The notes beneath the pieces were generated by a model that searched no databases, was not told the origin of the DNA, and saw only the letters and a program-made list of their open reading frames with translations. Shown here piece by piece: positions 63,121 to 64,000 of a DNA stretch of 64,000 nucleotides (position 1 is the stretch's first letter; every line of letters begins with the position of its first letter). The DNA comes from Ptiloglossa arizonensis (taxonomy: Eukaryota; Arthropoda; Insecta; Hymenoptera; Colletidae), in the NCBI RefSeq assembly GCF_051014685.1, contig NW_027478782.1, forward strand, positions 186,001 to 250,000, written 5' to 3'. The translations under genes and the position numbers were made by a program.

Positions 63121-64000
63121 ACTACAAAGCGCTAGGGAAAAATACACATACCGTTGTAATCGGGCGTGTTTCTACTTTCAGATGGAACAGGAATTTCTCG
63201 AGTTCGTCGATCCGTTCGCGAGATATGGGAGTTTGATGTTAAGGAATGGTTGAGAAACCATCACAATTTTCGCAAGTCTGATACCCGAAATCAATAACCA
63301 CAATGGCCTAGGGAAAAATACTCATACCGTTGTAATCGGGCGAGTTTCTGCTTTCAGATGCATTAGGAAATTCTCGAGTTCGTCAATTCGTTCGCGAGAT
63401 ATGGGAGTTTGAAGTTAAGGAATGGATGAGAAACCATCAAAATTTTCGCAAGTCTGATACCCGAAATCAATAACTACAAAGGCCTAGGGAAAAATACACT
63501 AACCGTTGTAATCGGGCGAGTTTCTACTTTCAGATGGAACAGGAATTTCTCGAGTTCGTCGATCCGTTCGCGCGATATGGGAGTTTGATGTTAAGGAATG
63601 GTTGAGAAGCCATCAAAATTCTCGCAAGTCTGATACCCGAAATCAATAACTACAAAGGCCTAGGGAAAAATACACATACCGTTGCAATCGGGCGAGTTTC
63701 TACTTTCAGATGGAACAGGAATTTCTCGAGTTCGTCGATCTGTTCGCGAGATATGGGAGTTTGTAGTTAAGGAATGGTTGAGAAACCATCAAAATTTTCG
63801 CAAGTCTGATACTCGAAACCAATAACTAATACGGCCTAGCGGAAAAATACACATACCGTTGTAATCGGGCGAGTTTCTGCTTTCAGATGCAATAGGAATT
63901 TCTCGATTTCGTCAATCCGTTCGCGACATATGGGAGTTTGAAGTTAAGAAATGGTAGAGAAACCATCAAAATTTTCGCAAGTCTGATACTCCAAACCAAT
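62849..64000 (+). repeat. Copy of 58440-59591 (4409-bp period, 25 monomers), cut by window end
   Basis: Markers at a constant offset of 4409 bp include CATCACAATTTTCG (58851 and 63260), CACTAACCGTTG, GCGCGATATGG, GAGAAGCCATCAAAATTC, GATCTGTTCGCG (59329 and 63738) and ATACTCCAAACCAAT at the very end. Differences are single bases, such as GAGATCGTCGATCCC at 59145 against GAGTTCGTCGATCCG. The match is still running at base 64000, so the true duplicated unit is longer than can be measured here. Confidence 0.83.

Larger units (their letters stand above)
1..64000 (+). repeat. Tandem satellite DNA array, about 177-bp monomer, fills the window
   Basis: A monomer beginning CATCAAAATTTTCGC recurs head to tail throughout. 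Successive starts at 1, 178, 355, 532 and 709 are exactly 177 bp apart; the copy at 886 is 176 bp. Dividing 64 kb by 177 gives about 361 monomers, all in the same orientation. No monomer-free gap was seen, and length changes inside monomers are mostly 1-2 bp. Size and higher-order organisation are those of eukaryotic centromeric or pericentromeric satellites. I do not recognise the family, so the host (probably a flowering plant, possibly an animal) is inference. The array continues beyond both window ends. No gene, RNA or mobile element interrupts it, so every gene-free stretch here is satellite. Confidence 0.98.

Noticed and set aside
1..64000. Open reading frames of 61-118 codons on both strands
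   Set aside because: All lie inside the satellite, recur with its period, depend on loss of one stop codon, and give the same few peptides in each copy. None has a recognisable domain. A 176-bp monomer shifts the frame whenever it intervenes. I treat none as a gene.
1..64000. CRISPR array
   Set aside because: The repeat is a contiguous 177-bp tandem with no short repeat alternating with unique spacers, and no cas-like genes are present.
1..64000. Centromeric retrotransposon or other mobile element insertion
   Set aside because: The monomer phase was followed along the window and no stretch without satellite sequence, terminal repeat, primer-binding site or polypurine tract was noticed.
1..64000. 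Telomere repeats, rDNA, tRNA or 5S genes
   Set aside because: No TTTAGGG or TTAGGG runs and no conserved rRNA or tRNA segments; monomer sequence is unrelated to a 5S gene by eye.
1..64000. Inverted satellite blocks
   Set aside because: The conserved start and the CCTAGGG segment read in the + direction in every line inspected; no reverse-complement monomer was seen.
1..64000. Tandem-repeat protein gene with 59-residue repeats
   Set aside because: Most monomers keep the TGA stop and many add TAG; abundant 176-bp and occasional 178-bp copies break the frame, so no long repeat protein can be read.

Overview
The whole 64 kb window is one uninterrupted tandem satellite DNA array. A monomer of about 177 bp (one abundant subtype is 176 bp) is repeated head to tail on the + strand about 361 times from the first base to the last. 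I saw no unique flanking sequence, inverted block, transposable element, RNA gene or believable protein-coding gene, so the array continues past both ends. Monomer length near 177 bp, organisation into multi-monomer higher-order repeats (HORs) and a length near one nucleosome repeat all point to a eukaryotic centromeric or pericentromeric (or other constitutive heterochromatin) satellite. A flowering plant is my best guess from the monomer size and general look, but I do not recognise the family, and an animal source is not excluded.

Numbering the monomer from the conserved CATCAAAATTTTCGC start, each copy carries an AAAATTTT tract (bases 5-12), an AvrII site CCTAGG (49-54), a CENP-B-box-like stretch (68-84), an XhoI site CTCGAG (116-121), an NruI site TCGCGA (135-140) and an imperfect 8-bp dyad (112-119 with 138-145). 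By hand count the consensus is about 42% GC with 10 CpGs and is not CpG-depleted. At least eight monomer subtypes (called A to H here) can be told apart by diagnostic bases.

Region by region: 1-13.4 kb is a mosaic of A, B, C, D, E and G monomers with 6-, 8- and 16-mer periods and a second copy of much of itself about 6.4-7.1 kb downstream. 13.4-29.4 kb is marked by subtype H and by subtype F, with a 22/23-mer HOR pair (about 3.9-4.07 kb), a clean 4-mer duplication (707 bp) and a 9-mer (1592 bp). 29.4-31.85 kb is a mosaic without a clear HOR. 31.85-38.4 kb holds nested 2-, 14-, 11- and 9-mer duplications rich in D and E monomers. 38.4-55.8 kb is the most homogenised part, mainly alternating B and C monomers: three copies of a 1940-bp 11-mer, then a near-perfect tandem pair of a 3704-bp 21-mer with smaller repeats nested inside, then a 1588-bp 9-mer pair. 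55.8-64 kb is mosaic again, with a run of three matching E monomers, a 1588-bp pair and a 4409-bp period running off the window end.

There are no genes to connect into a pathway. The biology lies in the array: repeated rounds of segmental amplification, deletion of whole monomers and regional homogenisation, with possible chromatin-level signals in each monomer. Offsets were measured by hand from diagnostic variants; block edges are accurate only to about half a monomer.
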